NCBI RefSeq assembly: GCF_030159095.1
Contig: NZ_BRXS01000007.1
Span: 186,001-250,000, forward strand
Length of the DNA stretch: 64,000 nucleotides
DNA from: Roseisolibacter agri
GTDB taxonomy: Bacteria > Gemmatimonadota > Gemmatimonadetes > Gemmatimonadales > Gemmatimonadaceae
Direction of reading: 5' to 3'
Below, piece by piece: positions 16,128 through 25,807 of the stretch. The translations under genes were made by a program, and so were the position numbers. Each line of letters opens with the position of its first letter. Position 1 is the first letter of the stretch. The notes beneath the pieces were generated by a model. It was given only the letters and a program-made list of their open reading frames with translations, was not told the DNA's origin and did no database searches.

Positions 16128-18253
16128 GGGGCGTCGGCTCCCTGCTCACCGCCGCGGTCACGGCCGCGACCCCCGCGCTCGCGTCCGTCCCTGCGACGAC
16201 CGTTCGCGCGCCCATCACCCTGGTCGCGATCACGAACCCGATCGCGCGCCACACGCCCGCCCTCGATGCGCGCGCCGCCGTCACCGGCGTCAGCGTCGTC
16301 GCCGGCGACAACGCCGCGGCCGCGGTCCTCATCCGCATCGACCGCGAGGTCACGGTGCAGGACTTCGTGCTCGACGGGCCGCGCCGCGTGGTGCTCGACC
16401 TGAACGGCGCGACGCTCGCCGTCGCCGGCGGGGCGCGCTACGACGGCGCGTCGCGCGGTGGCGTGAAGAACGTGCGCCTCGCGCAGTTCAAGGCCGGCGT
16501 CGTCCGCGTCGTCGTGGAGCTCGACGGCCCCCGCACCTACCGCGTCGAGCGCGTCGACGGCGCGGTCCGCCTGGTGGTGCAGGGCGAGAGCGGCGCCGCC
16601 TTCGCCCCCTGGCAGGCCGGCCGCCCGACCGACTCCTACGTCGCCGCGGCTCCCGCCGCGCCGAGCGAGCCGGCCCCGCGCCGCGAGACGCCCGCGCCGG
16701 CGGTGACCGTGCCCGCGACGGCCGCTCCCGCGCCGCAGCAGCGCGAGGCCGAGCGTGTGGCCGAGCGCGAGACGCGCGCGCAGAAGGAGCAGCGCGAGGC
16801 CGTCGCCCGCGACGGCGCGCGCCTTACGGTGACCTACCAGGACGCCGACATCCGCGACGTCGTCGCCGCGTTCGCCGCGTTCTCCGGCCGCACGATCATC
16901 GTCGGCAAGGACGTCGTCGGCAACATCACGGCCGAGATCAAGGACCAGCCGTGGGACGTCGCGCTCCGCGCGCTCCTGCGCTCGCAGGGCCTCGCGCTCA
17001 GCGAGGACGGCAAGAACGGCATCATCACGGTCGACAGCTACAAGAACCTGGCGAGCAACCGCGCGACCGAGCCGGTGGCGACCCAGATCATCGACATCAA
17101 CTACGCCAAGGCCGACTCGCTGGTCCCGCTGATCCAGACGCTGCTCTCGCGCGAGTGCGCGCCGGGCGACGTCGCCGCCGCGGCGGCCGCCCAGCAGGCG
17201 AAGAACCCGGGGCAGGCCACGTCGATGTCGAGCAACCAGGGCGACCAGAAGGGCGTCCCGATGGGCTGCGTGGTCCGCGGCGCCGTCACCGCCGACCGCT
17301 CGACGAACAAGCTGCTGATCAGCGACGTCCCGTCCAACATCCCCGAGATCGTCGCCCGCGTCCGCGAGCTGGACGTGCGCACGCCGCAGGTCGCGATCAA
17401 GGCGAAGATCCTCTTCGTCAACCGCACGGGCCTCGAGGACATCGGCGTCTCGTACGACCTCGGCACGGGCACGCAGCAGTTCTTCCAGCAGCTCGTGCAG
17501 CGCATCGATCCCTCGACGCGCAAGCCGATGGACACCAACGGCGACGGCGTCCCCGACGCGATGGGCGGCGGCGACCCGTTCCCCGGCGACCGCATCGCCC
17601 TCGGCGGCAACGCGCTGTCGGCGCTCGCCAACGCCAACACGGCGCTGCAGCCCTCCGCGCTCAACCTGATCTACTCGGCCACGCTCGGCCGCTTCCAGCT
17701 GACGTCGTTCGTCAACGCGCTGCAGCAGAGCGAGCTCGCCGACGTGCAGTCGGAGCCGAGCATCGTCACGCTGAACAACCGCCCGGCGGAGATCTTCGTC
17801 GGTCAGCAGGTGCCGATCCGCGTGATCGACGCCAGCTCCGGCGCGGCGTTCGGCGGCGGGCAGCCGCGCGCGACGGTCCGCCTCGAGGAGGCCGGCATCC
17901 GCCTCAGCGTGGTCCCGCAGGTCACGAACAACCGCCGCATCGTCCTCGACGTGAGCGCCGAGAACTCGGACGCGCAGCTGTCGACCACCGACGTGGGCGT
18001 CGTCTTCAACCGCCAGCGCGCGGAGAACCGCGTGCTCGTCGGCGACGGCGAGACGGCGGCGATCGGCGGCCTCACGGTCACCAAGACCTTCACGGTCAAG
18101 ACGGGCATCCCGTTCCTCGTCGACCTGCCGTTCGTCGGCCGCCTCTTCGGCCAGACGCGCAGCGAGGAGCGCAAGCAGGACCTGCTGATCCTGGTCACGC
18201 CGTACATCCTGGACGAGGGCGAGCCCGCCCCGATCCCGGCTCCGCGCCGCTGA
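16124..18253 (+). CDS. pilQ: Type IV pilus secretin PilQ
   Basis: A 709-residue outer-membrane secretin forming the pilus exit gate. A weak signal peptide is followed by one AMIN domain (about residues 50-165, RRVVLDLNGATLAV), a Pro/Ala and Glu/Arg-rich linker, then the N-domain pair (VTYQDADIRDVVAAFAAFSG... and ATQIIDINYAKADSLVPLIQ), and the secretin core from about residue 430. The core has SEPSIVTLNNRPAEIFVGQQ, VRLEEAGIRLSVVPQV and the terminal EERKQDLLILVTPYIL motif. An insert near residues 345-385 contains two Cys (ECAPGD and MGCVVR). Start overlaps pilP. Confidence 0.95.
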   Translation: MRGVGSLLTAAVTAATPALASVPATTVRAPITLVAITNPIARHTPALDARAAVTGVSVVAGDNAAAAVLIRIDREVTVQDFVLDGPRRVVLDLNGATLAVAGGARYDGASRGGVKNVRLAQFKAGVVRVVVELDGPRTYRVERVDGAVRLVVQGESGAAFAPWQAGRPTDSYVAAAPAAPSEPAPRRETPAPAVTVPATAAPAPQQREAERVAERETRAQKEQREAVARDGARLTVTYQDADIRDVVAAFAAFSGRTIIVGKDVVGNITAEIKDQPWDVALRALLRSQGLALSEDGKNGIITVDSYKNLASNRATEPVATQIIDINYAKADSLVPLIQTLLSRECAPGDVAAAAAAQQAKNPGQATSMSSNQGDQKGVPMGCVVRGAVTADRSTNKLLISDVPSNIPEIVARVRELDVRTPQVAIKAKILFVNRTGLEDIGVSYDLGTGTQQFFQQLVQRIDPSTRKPMDTNGDGVPDAMGGGDPFPGDRIALGGNALSALANANTALQPSALNLIYSATLGRFQLTSFVNALQQSELADVQSEPSIVTLNNRPAEIFVGQQVPIRVIDASSGAAFGGGQPRATVRLEEAGIRLSVVPQVTNNRRIVLDVSAENSDAQLSTTDVGVVFNRQRAENRVLVGDGETAAIGGLTVTKTFTVKTGIPFLVDLPFVGRLFGQTRSEERKQDLLILVTPYILDEGEPAPIPAPRR

Positions 18254-18272
18254 CCCGGGGAGATCCGAGCAT

Positions 18273-20786
18273 ATGGCGACGATCCACTTCCCGACGCGCG
18301 TCCTCCGCACGGTCGGCGCGCTTGCCCTGGGCGGCGCGCTGGGGGCCTGCGGCGACGCGTCCTCCTCGGCCATCACCGGCGGGGCCGAGAGCGACCGCAC
18401 GCCGCCCGCGGTCGCGCTCGCGCCGGCGACCGCCGGCAGCGGCAACGACTCCACCATCGCGGTGCAGATCACCGCGCGCGACAATCTGGGCCTCAAGCGC
18501 GTGCGCGTCGTCGCGACGCAGCGCCTGCCGATCGGCAAGGACACCACCATCGTCGGCCTCGACACGGCGTTCACGAGCGCCGTGACCGACTTCACGCAGG
18601 CGGTGCGCTTCCGCGTCCCCGCGGGCACGCCGGCGGGCACGCAGATCACCGTCACCGGCGGCGCCTCGGACGGCGCCGGCAACGCGGCGGCCGAGACGTC
18701 GGTGCGCGTGGCGACCGGCAACCTCGAGCCGCCGAAGGTCCGCCTCACGGCGCCGCAGCCCGGATCGCTGTTCGTCATCGGCAAGTCGGGCGTGCTCTCG
18801 TTCAGCGCGTCGGCGCGCCTCAAGGTGCGCGCGGTCGGCTACACCGCGACGGGCCCCGGCTTCACCGCCGGCGACTCGACCTTCTTCCGCGAGCCGCTGC
18901 GTGACTCGGTGTCGATCCTCGACACGCTCGTCGTGCCGGCCACCGCGCAGACGGGCGTCCTCACGGTCACGCCGTTCGTCATCGACTCGCTCGGCCAGCG
19001 CGCGACCGGCGTGCCGACGTCGTTCGCCGTGCAGCCGATCACCGCGGTCAACAGCACGCCGGTCGTCACGTCGGGCGTCACGCGCCGCGTCGAGACGCAG
19101 GACACGGTGCGCGTCTCCGCCAGCGACCCGACGGGCATCCGCGTCCTCGGCTTCGAGATCGTGGACACGGTGCAGAAGCGCGTCCTGCTCGCCGACTCCA
19201 CCGTGCTCTCCGGCCAGCTGACGGTGGCCGAGGCGACCTTCCGCTTCCGGCTCCCGTCGCTGACGCTGCCGGCGCCGGTCTACGTGCGCGCCTTCGCGAC
19301 CAACATGGCGCAGCGCCGCGCCTACACGCGCATGGCCTCGGGCGCCGACCGCGTCGACTCGGTGCTCGTGGTGTCGGGCGCCACGCGCGACCTGCCGAAC
19401 GGCGGCCTGCTCGCCGACGGCGTGTACATGAACCGCTACGACCGCCTCTACCTGACCAACATCGATCGCAACCAGGTCGAGGTGTTCAGCCTCTCGCGGC
19501 AGGCGTTCGAGCAGCCGATCGTCGTCGGCTCGCGGCCGTGGGGCATCGTCGGCTGGCCGCGCCGCCGCGCGGGCGTCCAGGGCGACACGCTCCTCGTCGC
19601 GAACTCGGGCGGCACGAACATCAGCTACGTCCAGGTGGGCGCGGACGGCGGCGGCACGGAGGTCTACCGCTACCCGCTGCCGAACATCATCGCCTACTCG
19701 GTCACCAGCGAGCTCTCGGCCACGACGGGCGAGATCATGCGGACCCGCAAGGTCTACGACTTCAGCGACCGCCCGCAGTTCCTCGCCGCCACGTGCGAGA
19801 CGTTCAGCACCAACGGCGACAGCTGCGGCGACGTGAAGCTGGTCTACTCGACCACGCCCACGCCCGGCCAGACGACGCCGTTCCCGAACAAGGGCACGAT
19901 CCGCTGGGAGAACCTGACGCGCTGCACGTCACACTTCTTCTTCGAGCAGGCGATGGGCACGGCGGCGCGCCGCGCCGACACCCTCGAGGTCGAGCGCTTC
20001 GCCGCCCACCCCTCGTACCGGCTGCCGAGCACCTGCGAGCAGCCGCCCGAGATGGTGACGCTGGTGCCGTTCATCCAGACGCTCACGGGGCTCGACGGCT
20101 CGCGCCGCCTCTACAGCATCGAGGTCGAGGTCGAGAAGCTCGCCTTCCGCGACACCACCTTCGTCCGCAACTCGGGCAACTTCGCCCGCGCGATCCTCGG
20201 TGAGGGCGGCTCGGTGCGCGGCAGCCGCGCGATCGGCTTCGAGGCGGATCCGGGGCTGCAGGAGGACATCCAGATCGCCGGCCGGACCTGGCTCTTCGAG
20301 ACGCCGGTCATCGACCGCGGCATCTCGCGCCCGCGCGACGTGTCGGACTACATCGCCAACGCCTTCTCGTCGGTGCGGGGCGTCGCCATCAACTTCGACG
20401 GCGCGCTCTCGGCGATCCGCGGCGACTCCACCTACATCATCGACCAGCAGCTGCGGCTGCAGGGGCTGATGCAGACGACGGGCGGCCCGAACGCGGGCTT
20501 CGACTTCCATCCGCTGAACGCCGGCTCCGGCGCCTTCACGCCGGACATCGGGCGCCGCCTGGCCTTCTCGGCCTCCATGACGCCGCAGATCGAGGTCTTC
20601 GACAGCTACTGCTACCAGAAGCTGGGCACGATCGAGATCCGCGACCCGATCATCGGGCCGATCAAGGCCTCGCTCCGCCCGAACGGCCAGATCGTCCTCG
20701 TCGGCGCCTCGGCGCGCGGCGTGGTGGTGGTCCCGCTGGAGCGCGAGTTCAACTCCGGCTGCACCCCGTCCTTCTCGCGCCGATAG
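18273..20786 (+). CDS. Large Ig/propeller-type lipoprotein in the pil operon
   Basis: An 837-residue protein with no named family I can assign. The signal peptide ends in a clear lipobox (GGALGAC), so it is an outer-membrane lipoprotein, 19 bases after pilQ with SD-like GGGGAGA. Residues 40-370 look like three Ig/cadherin-like modules (repeating PPxVxL starts, TxQVRFRVPAGTPAG loops, DSTVLSGQLTV strands). From about 375 the sequence turns into short strand repeats with LFDGVYMNR-type and NQVEVFSL, FDSYCYQKLG steps that fit a beta-propeller. Paired Cys occur at CETFSTNGDSCGD and elsewhere. It could be a functional analogue of PilY1, or a secretin-associated lipoprotein. Confidence 0.75.
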   Translation: MATIHFPTRVLRTVGALALGGALGACGDASSSAITGGAESDRTPPAVALAPATAGSGNDSTIAVQITARDNLGLKRVRVVATQRLPIGKDTTIVGLDTAFTSAVTDFTQAVRFRVPAGTPAGTQITVTGGASDGAGNAAAETSVRVATGNLEPPKVRLTAPQPGSLFVIGKSGVLSFSASARLKVRAVGYTATGPGFTAGDSTFFREPLRDSVSILDTLVVPATAQTGVLTVTPFVIDSLGQRATGVPTSFAVQPITAVNSTPVVTSGVTRRVETQDTVRVSASDPTGIRVLGFEIVDTVQKRVLLADSTVLSGQLTVAEATFRFRLPSLTLPAPVYVRAFATNMAQRRAYTRMASGADRVDSVLVVSGATRDLPNGGLLADGVYMNRYDRLYLTNIDRNQVEVFSLSRQAFEQPIVVGSRPWGIVGWPRRRAGVQGDTLLVANSGGTNISYVQVGADGGGTEVYRYPLPNIIAYSVTSELSATTGEIMRTRKVYDFSDRPQFLAATCETFSTNGDSCGDVKLVYSTTPTPGQTTPFPNKGTIRWENLTRCTSHFFFEQAMGTAARRADTLEVERFAAHPSYRLPSTCEQPPEMVTLVPFIQTLTGLDGSRRLYSIEVEVEKLAFRDTTFVRNSGNFARAILGEGGSVRGSRAIGFEADPGLQEDIQIAGRTWLFETPVIDRGISRPRDVSDYIANAFSSVRGVAINFDGALSAIRGDSTYIIDQQLRLQGLMQTTGGPNAGFDFHPLNAGSGAFTPDIGRRLAFSASMTPQIEVFDSYCYQKLGTIEIRDPIIGPIKASLRPNGQIVLVGASARGVVVVPLEREFNSGCTPSFSRR

Positions 20787-20820
20787 GTCGCGGACCGCCC
20801 GGTCCCGCGCCCCGCGCACC

Positions 20821-20856
20821 CGACGGCGCCGGCCCTCCAGGGGGCCGGCGCCGTCG
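20821..20856 (+). terminator. Terminator of the pil operon
   Basis: A perfect 15-bp stem: CGACGGCGCCGGCCC (20821-20835) with GGGCCGGCGCCGTCG (20842-20856) and a 6-base loop, 35 bases after the lipoprotein stop. No run of T follows. Confidence 0.75.
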
Positions 20857-20923
20857 CCGTTCCGCCGCCTGCCAGTCCACCACGGTCCAGCCCGCTGCGG
20901 GGTGGCGCCGGCCGCGACACTGT

Positions 20924-20929
20924 TACTTT
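20924..20929 (+). promoter_or_regulatory. Possible -10 box of aroC (TACTTTG)
   Basis: GTTACTTTGC lies 38 bases before the aroC ATG in an otherwise G+C-rich gap. It matches the TAnnTTTG form used by Bacteroidetes-type housekeeping promoters. No good -35 box is visible at the usual spacing, so this is tentative. Confidence 0.35.
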
Positions 20930-20967
20930 GCTTCGCTCGCCCCCGCCGGACCCCTCCCTCCCGTCGC

Positions 20968-22209
20968 ATGTCCGCCCTCCGCTTCACCACCGCCGGCGAA
21001 TCGCACGGCCCCGCCCTCGTCGCCGTCCTCGAAGGCATGCCCGCGGGCCTGCCCCTCCTGGCCGAGCACGTGGACGCGGACCTGGCGCGGCGGCAGCAGG
21101 GGTACGGGCGTGGCCGCCGCATGCAGATCGAGACCGATCGGGTCGAGTTCCTGGGCGGCGTGCGGGCGGGGGAGACGCTGGGCGGCCCGATCTCGATGCT
21201 CGTCCGCAACGCGGACTGGAAGAACTGGGTCGACGTGATGGACCCGGCGCCGCGCGAGAGCGACCCGGATCTACGCCGCCGCGCGCTGACCCGCGTCCGC
21301 CCCGGCCACGCCGACCTGACGGGCGTCCTCAAGTACGAGCGCGCCGACGCCCGCGACATCCTGGAGCGCGCCTCCGCCCGCGAGACGACGATGCGCGTCG
21401 CCGTCGGCGCCGTCTGCCGGCGCCTGCTGGCGGAGCTCGGCGTCCGGATCGGCAGCCACGTCGTCCACCTGGGCGGCATCGACTGCGAGCCGTTCGAGCT
21501 GCCCGCCGACCTCAATGCCGCCTCGGACGCCTCGCCGGTCCGCGTCCTCGACTCGGCGGCCGAGCAGGCGATGATCGCCCGCATCGACGAGGCGAAGCGG
21601 GCGGGGAACACGCTCGGCGGCATCGTCGAGGTGGTCGCGACCGGGCTGCCGGTCGGGCTGGGCTCGCACGTCAGCTGGGACCGCAAGCTCGACGGCCGCC
21701 TCGGCCAGGCGATGCTCTCGATCCCGGCGGTGAAGGGCGTCGAGATCGGGCTGGGCTTCGAGGCCGCGCGGCGCAGCGGGGCCGACGTGCACGACGAGAT
21801 CGCGCTGGCGCCGGGGCGGGAGCGGGCGGGGAACGTCCGCCGGCTCACCAACCGGGCGGGCGGGCTCGAGGGCGGCATGACGAACGGCGAGCCGCTGCTC
21901 GTCCGCGTCGCCATGAAGCCGATCGCCACGCTCATGCGCCCGCTCCAGACGATCGACGTGAAGTCGGCCGCCCCGGCCGCCGCGGCGGCCGAGCGGAGCG
22001 ACGTGACCGCCGTGCCGGCGATGGGGGTGATCGCGGAGGCGATGGCGGCCTTCGTCCTCGCGCAGGCGGTGCTCGAGAAGTTCGGCGGCGACTCGCTGGC
22101 CGAGCTGACGCGCAACGTCGACGGCTACCTGGCGCAGGTCCGCGCCCGCCTCCCCGAGGACGCCCCCGACGCGGCCGGCGCCCCCGCCGCCTCCGACCCG
22201 GGCGCGTGA
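20968..22209 (+). CDS. aroC: Chorismate synthase
   Basis: A 413-residue FMN-dependent enzyme that converts EPSP to chorismate, last step of the shikimate pathway. The start MSALRFTTAGESHGPAL contains the conserved GESHG motif, followed by RRQQGYGRGRRMQIETD, RPGHADLTG and ERASARETTMRVAVGA, all family signatures; the C-terminal GGMTNGEPL and MKPIATLMRPL are also present. The C-terminus has an Ala/Pro/Asp tail of about 20 residues. Its stop overlaps aroK (GTGA). Confidence 0.97.
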   Translation: MSALRFTTAGESHGPALVAVLEGMPAGLPLLAEHVDADLARRQQGYGRGRRMQIETDRVEFLGGVRAGETLGGPISMLVRNADWKNWVDVMDPAPRESDPDLRRRALTRVRPGHADLTGVLKYERADARDILERASARETTMRVAVGAVCRRLLAELGVRIGSHVVHLGGIDCEPFELPADLNAASDASPVRVLDSAAEQAMIARIDEAKRAGNTLGGIVEVVATGLPVGLGSHVSWDRKLDGRLGQAMLSIPAVKGVEIGLGFEAARRSGADVHDEIALAPGRERAGNVRRLTNRAGGLEGGMTNGEPLLVRVAMKPIATLMRPLQTIDVKSAAPAAAAAERSDVTAVPAMGVIAEAMAAFVLAQAVLEKFGGDSLAELTRNVDGYLAQVRARLPEDAPDAAGAPAASDPGA

Positions 22210-22736
22210 GCGCCCGCCACGTGATCCTCGTGGGGCTGCCGGGCGCCGGGAAGAGCACGGTCGGCCCGCTGGTCGCCGCGGCCCTCGGTCGCCCCTTCCT
22301 CGACTTCGACGTCGAGCTGGCGCGGCGGATCGGGGCGTCGGTGCCCGAGCAGTTCGCCCGCGACGGCGAGGCGGCGTTCCGGGAGCGGGAGGCGGTGCTG
22401 TCGCGCGAGCTCGCCGCAGCGCCGGCGATGGTCCTCGCGCCCGGCGGCGGCTGGCTGGCGAACTCGGCCGCCTCGGCACCTTTGCGGCCGGCGGGGCGTA
22501 TCATCTACCTGCGGACCACGCCGGCGGCCGCGCTCGCCAGGCTGGGTGCGGCGGTCGCCGACCGGCCGCTGCTGGCCGACGCGGACGATCCGCTGGCGGC
22601 GCTGGCCGCGCTGCTGGCGCGCCGGTCGGCGGCCTACGAGACGGCCGACCTCACGGTGGACACCGACGGGCTCGACCCGGCCGGCGTCGCCGACCGGGTG
22701 GCGGCGCTGGTCCGGGCGGCGGAGGGAGGAGCATGA
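22206..22736 (+). CDS. aroK: Shikimate kinase
   Basis: A 176-residue P-loop kinase that phosphorylates shikimate at O3. Walker A is GLPGAGKST (residues 10-18); the substrate-binding DFD (LDFDVELARR) and GGGW (LAPGGGWL) motifs are present; the lid region includes ADRPLLAD. GTG start overlapping the aroC stop; its own stop overlaps the next gene (ATGA). The kinase is two steps before AroC in the pathway, so the pair is a typical partial shikimate operon. Confidence 0.95.
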   Translation: MSARHVILVGLPGAGKSTVGPLVAAALGRPFLDFDVELARRIGASVPEQFARDGEAAFREREAVLSRELAAAPAMVLAPGGGWLANSAASAPLRPAGRIIYLRTTPAAALARLGAAVADRPLLADADDPLAALAALLARRSAAYETADLTVDTDGLDPAGVADRVAALVRAAEGGA

Positions 22737-23251
22737 CGGCGGATCGCGACGACCCGTCGCCCGAGGGGCTCGCCCCTGAGGGCCTGGACGCGCTGCTGCA
22801 GGAGCTGCGGGAGCGCTTCGACGGCTCGGCGGACCTCCGGGCGGTCCGGGTGTATCTGGCGGCGCGGGGGTACGACGCGCGTCGGATCGATACGGTGGTG
22901 TCCGCCTTCGCGGGCGATCCTGGAAACGGGGGGCCCGCGCCGGCCGCACGACCGGCGGGCGCGGCCGATCCGGCTATCGGGGCGGCGAGCGCCGCAGAAT
23001 CGGCGGACGCCGTCCCGCCGGCTCCGCCCGCGCTCCGCATCCCCGCGGCCCACGAGCGGGCGCGCTTCTCCAGCGAGGCGTGGGGCCACCTGATCCAACG
23101 CAGGGCGGCGGCCGGCTGGTCGGTCGCCGAGCTCGAACACGTGATCGAGCGGGCGCTCGTTCAAATAGATGGACGCATCGCGGTCGACGACCTCCGCGCG
23201 CTGATCGACGGCGCGTTCGGCGGATCGGCCGAGTCCTCGACGGTACACTAG
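22733..23251 (+). CDS. Smg/DUF494-like protein upstream of topA
   Basis: A 172-residue protein, weakly similar to Smg (DUF494), whose gene is often next to topA or dprA. The N-terminal half has LRERFDGSADLRAVRVYLAA and RGYDARRIDTVVSAF, a helical pattern like the Smg DNA/RNA-associated helices; an Ala/Pro-rich linker (residues 62-105) and a second helical part (AWGHLIQRRAAAGWSVAELE) follow. Function unknown. Assignment rests as much on position as on sequence. Confidence 0.6.
   Translation: MTADRDDPSPEGLAPEGLDALLQELRERFDGSADLRAVRVYLAARGYDARRIDTVVSAFAGDPGNGGPAPAARPAGAADPAIGAASAAESADAVPPAPPALRIPAAHERARFSSEAWGHLIQRRAAAGWSVAELEHVIERALVQIDGRIAVDDLRALIDGAFGGSAESSTVH
23244..23249 (+). promoter_or_regulatory. 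Possible topA promoter giving a near-leaderless mRNA
   Basis: TACACT lies inside the last codons of the upstream gene, seven bases before the topA ATG at 23257. If it is a -10 box, transcription would start at or next to the ATG. No clear -35 element, so confidence is low. Confidence 0.3.
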
Positions 23252-23256
23252 GGACC

Positions 23257-25716
23257 ATGGCGACCAAGAAGACAGCGACGAAGAAGACGACGGCCAAGAA
23301 GGCGACCGCCGCCGGCGGCGCGCGGACCACGCGCGCCCGGGCGGCCGCCTTCGATCCGGCCGCGGACGAGGAGCCGACGCCTCCGGGCACGACCTCCCTC
23401 GTCATCGTCGAGTCGCCGGCGAAGGCGAAGACGATCGGCAAGTACCTCGGCCGCGGCTACAAGGTGCGCGCGACCGTGGGCCACATCATGGACCTGCCCG
23501 AGAAGAAGCTGGGCGTCGACGTGGACCACGGCTTCGACGTGCAGCTGGAGCCGATCGCGGGCAAGGAGAAGACGATCGCGGAGCTGAAGAGCGCCGCGAA
23601 GGACGCGAAGGAGATCTTCGTCGCGACCGACCCTGACCGCGAGGGCGAGGCGATCGCCGCGCACGTCGCGGACCTCATCACGCCCAAGCGCGGCCCCAAG
23701 CCGACCATCCGGCGCGTCCTCTTCCACGAGATCACGAAGGAAGGGATCGCGCGGGCGATGGAGCAGCCGGGCGACATCGACTCGGGCAAGGTCGACGCAC
23801 AGCAGGCGCGCCGCGTCCTCGATCGCCTGGTGGGCTACAAGGCCAGCCCGGTGCTCTGGAAGACGGTGAAGAAGGGGCTCTCCGCCGGCCGCGTGCAGAC
23901 GGTGGCGCTGCGCCTGATCGTCGAGCGCGAGCGCGAGATCCGCGCGTTCCTGCCGGTCGAGTACTGGTCGGTCACCGCGCAGCTGGAGAAGGGGACGCAG
24001 CCCTTCACCGCGAAGCTCCACCACGTCGATGGGAAGAAGCCCGAGATCTCGAACGCCGCGCAGGCGGACGCGATCCTCGCGGACCTCGCGGGGCGCGACA
24101 TCTTCCCGGTCACCGACGTGAAGCGGCGCGAGCGTCGCAAGAACCCGCAGGCGCCGTTCACGACCTCCACGCTGCAGCAGGAGGGCGCGAAGAAGCTGGG
24201 CTTCGGCTCCAAGCGCACGATGCGCCTCGCGCAGGACCTGTACGAGGGCATCGACCTCGGCCCCGAGGGCGCGGTCGGCCTCATCACGTACATGCGTACC
24301 GACTCGACGCGCGTGGCGGAGAGCGCGGCGACGGCGGCGCGCGAGCACCTGCGCACGCTCTTCGGCGAGGACTACCTCGCGCCGGGGCTGCAGCTGTACG
24401 GCAGCACGAAGCAGACGAACGCGCAGGACGCGCACGAGGGCATCCGCCCCACCGATCCGACGCGCCGTCCGGAGCTGGTGCGCAAGTACCTCTCGGCCGA
24501 CCAGCTGAAGCTCTACGAGCTGGTGTGGAAGCGCTTCATGGCGTCGCAGATGGCGCCCGCGGTGTTCGATACCACCACCGTCGACTTCGAGCTGAAGCCC
24601 ACGTCGGGTGCGGCCTACGCGTCGGGCGTGTCGTCGTACGCGTTCCGCGCCACGGGCAGCGTCGTGAAGTTCCAGGGCTTCCTCGCGCTCTACCGCGAGG
24701 CGCGCGAGGAGGGCGACTCGGTCGCGCTCGAGGACGAGCAGGCGCTGCCGATGCTGGAGCTGGGGGAGCGCGTGCCGGTGAAGGAGATCGTGCCGCAGCA
24801 GCACTTCACGCAGCCGCCGCCGCGGTTCTCCGAGGCGTCGCTGGTGAAGGAGCTGGAGCGCCTCGGCATCGGCCGCCCGTCGACGTACGCGTCGATCATC
24901 TCGGTGCTCGCCGACCGCCGCTACGTGCTGCTCGAGCAGCGCCGCTTCTTCCCGACCGCGCTCGGCGAGACGGTCGAGAAGGTGATGGTGAAGAAGTTCC
25001 CGGCCATCTTCGACGTGCAGTTCACGTCGACCATGGAAGGGGAGCTCGATCGCGTCGAGGGCGGCACGGTCGACTGGCGCACCGCGCTGCAGGAGTTCTG
25101 GGGCCCGTTCTCCGAGGAGCTGCACGACCGCGACCTCGACCTGCTGATCGCCGAGGCGCACGACCTCTCCGCGCTGGAGACGGAGCGGTGCAAGGAGTGC
25201 GGCGGGAAGCTGGTGCCGAAGGCGGGCTTCTTCGGCCCGTTCGTCGCGTGCGAGAACCACCCGAAGAACTGCAAGTACACGCGGCCGATCACGGGCGAGC
25301 GCAAGCCGCCGGTGGTGACCGAGTACCTGTGCCCCGAGTGCGGCGCGCCGATGTACCTGCGCCAGGGCAAGAGCGGCGATTTCCTGGGCTGCAGCCGCTT
25401 CCCGAAGTGCCGCGGCACGCGCGCGCTGCCGACGGGCGTGAAGTGCCCGAAGGACGGCGGCGACATCTCGCAGCGCAAGTCGAAGGCGCGCGGCAAGATC
25501 TTCTACGGCTGCGAGAACTATCCCAACTGCGACTTCGTCGTCTGGGACAAGCCGGTGAAGGACGTCTGCCCCGAGTGCGGCTACGAGGGCGCGGAGGCGA
25601 AGCAGAACAAGACGCGCGGCAGCTACCGCAAGTGCCTGAAGTGCGGCAACGAGTGGGACGTCGCCGATCCGACCGAGTCGGCGGAGCAGGGCGCCGAGGA
25701 GCCGGTGGCGGTCTGA
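23257..25716 (+). CDS. topA: DNA topoisomerase I
   Basis: An 819-residue type IA topoisomerase that relaxes negative supercoils. The start at 23257 gives a Lys/Thr/Ala-rich N-terminal tail (KKTATKKTTAKKA) of about 45 residues before the Toprim domain (LVIVESPAKAKTIGKYLG; acidic triad region TDPDREGEAIA). The catalytic Tyr is residue 345 in GLITYMRTDSTR. The C-terminus has four Cys4 zinc modules: CKECGGKL...C, CPECGAPM...C, CPKDGGDI...C and CPECGYEG...C. Full length; the basic tail is unusual and may add DNA contacts. Confidence 0.97.
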   Translation: MATKKTATKKTTAKKATAAGGARTTRARAAAFDPAADEEPTPPGTTSLVIVESPAKAKTIGKYLGRGYKVRATVGHIMDLPEKKLGVDVDHGFDVQLEPIAGKEKTIAELKSAAKDAKEIFVATDPDREGEAIAAHVADLITPKRGPKPTIRRVLFHEITKEGIARAMEQPGDIDSGKVDAQQARRVLDRLVGYKASPVLWKTVKKGLSAGRVQTVALRLIVEREREIRAFLPVEYWSVTAQLEKGTQPFTAKLHHVDGKKPEISNAAQADAILADLAGRDIFPVTDVKRRERRKNPQAPFTTSTLQQEGAKKLGFGSKRTMRLAQDLYEGIDLGPEGAVGLITYMRTDSTRVAESAATAAREHLRTLFGEDYLAPGLQLYGSTKQTNAQDAHEGIRPTDPTRRPELVRKYLSADQLKLYELVWKRFMASQMAPAVFDTTTVDFELKPTSGAAYASGVSSYAFRATGSVVKFQGFLALYREAREEGDSVALEDEQALPMLELGERVPVKEIVPQQHFTQPPPRFSEASLVKELERLGIGRPSTYASIISVLADRRYVLLEQRRFFPTALGETVEKVMVKKFPAIFDVQFTSTMEGELDRVEGGTVDWRTALQEFWGPFSEELHDRDLDLLIAEAHDLSALETERCKECGGKLVPKAGFFGPFVACENHPKNCKYTRPITGERKPPVVTEYLCPECGAPMYLRQGKSGDFLGCSRFPKCRGTRALPTGVKCPKDGGDISQRKSKARGKIFYGCENYPNCDFVVWDKPVKDVCPECGYEGAEAKQNKTRGSYRKCLKCGNEWDVADPTESAEQGAEEPVAV

Positions 25717-25748
25717 CTGCGCGCGGCTTGGCGACGGAGGGAGAATGC

Positions 25749-25786
25749 ACGCGGGGGCGCCGACCGGCTGGTCGGCGCCCCCGCGT
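25749..25786. terminator. Bidirectional terminator between topA and the LysM gene
   Basis: A perfect 17-bp stem (25749-25765 with 25770-25786, loop GGCT) in the gap between the converging topA and BON-LysM genes. It has no flanking T or A tract. Confidence 0.8.
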
Positions 25787-25807
25787 CGCATCCGGCCCCG
25801 CCGCGGC

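Noticed and set aside
16097-18823. 908-codon minus-strand frame opposite pilQ
   Set aside because: Antisense shadow of a clearly conserved secretin; low-complexity composition, no motif.
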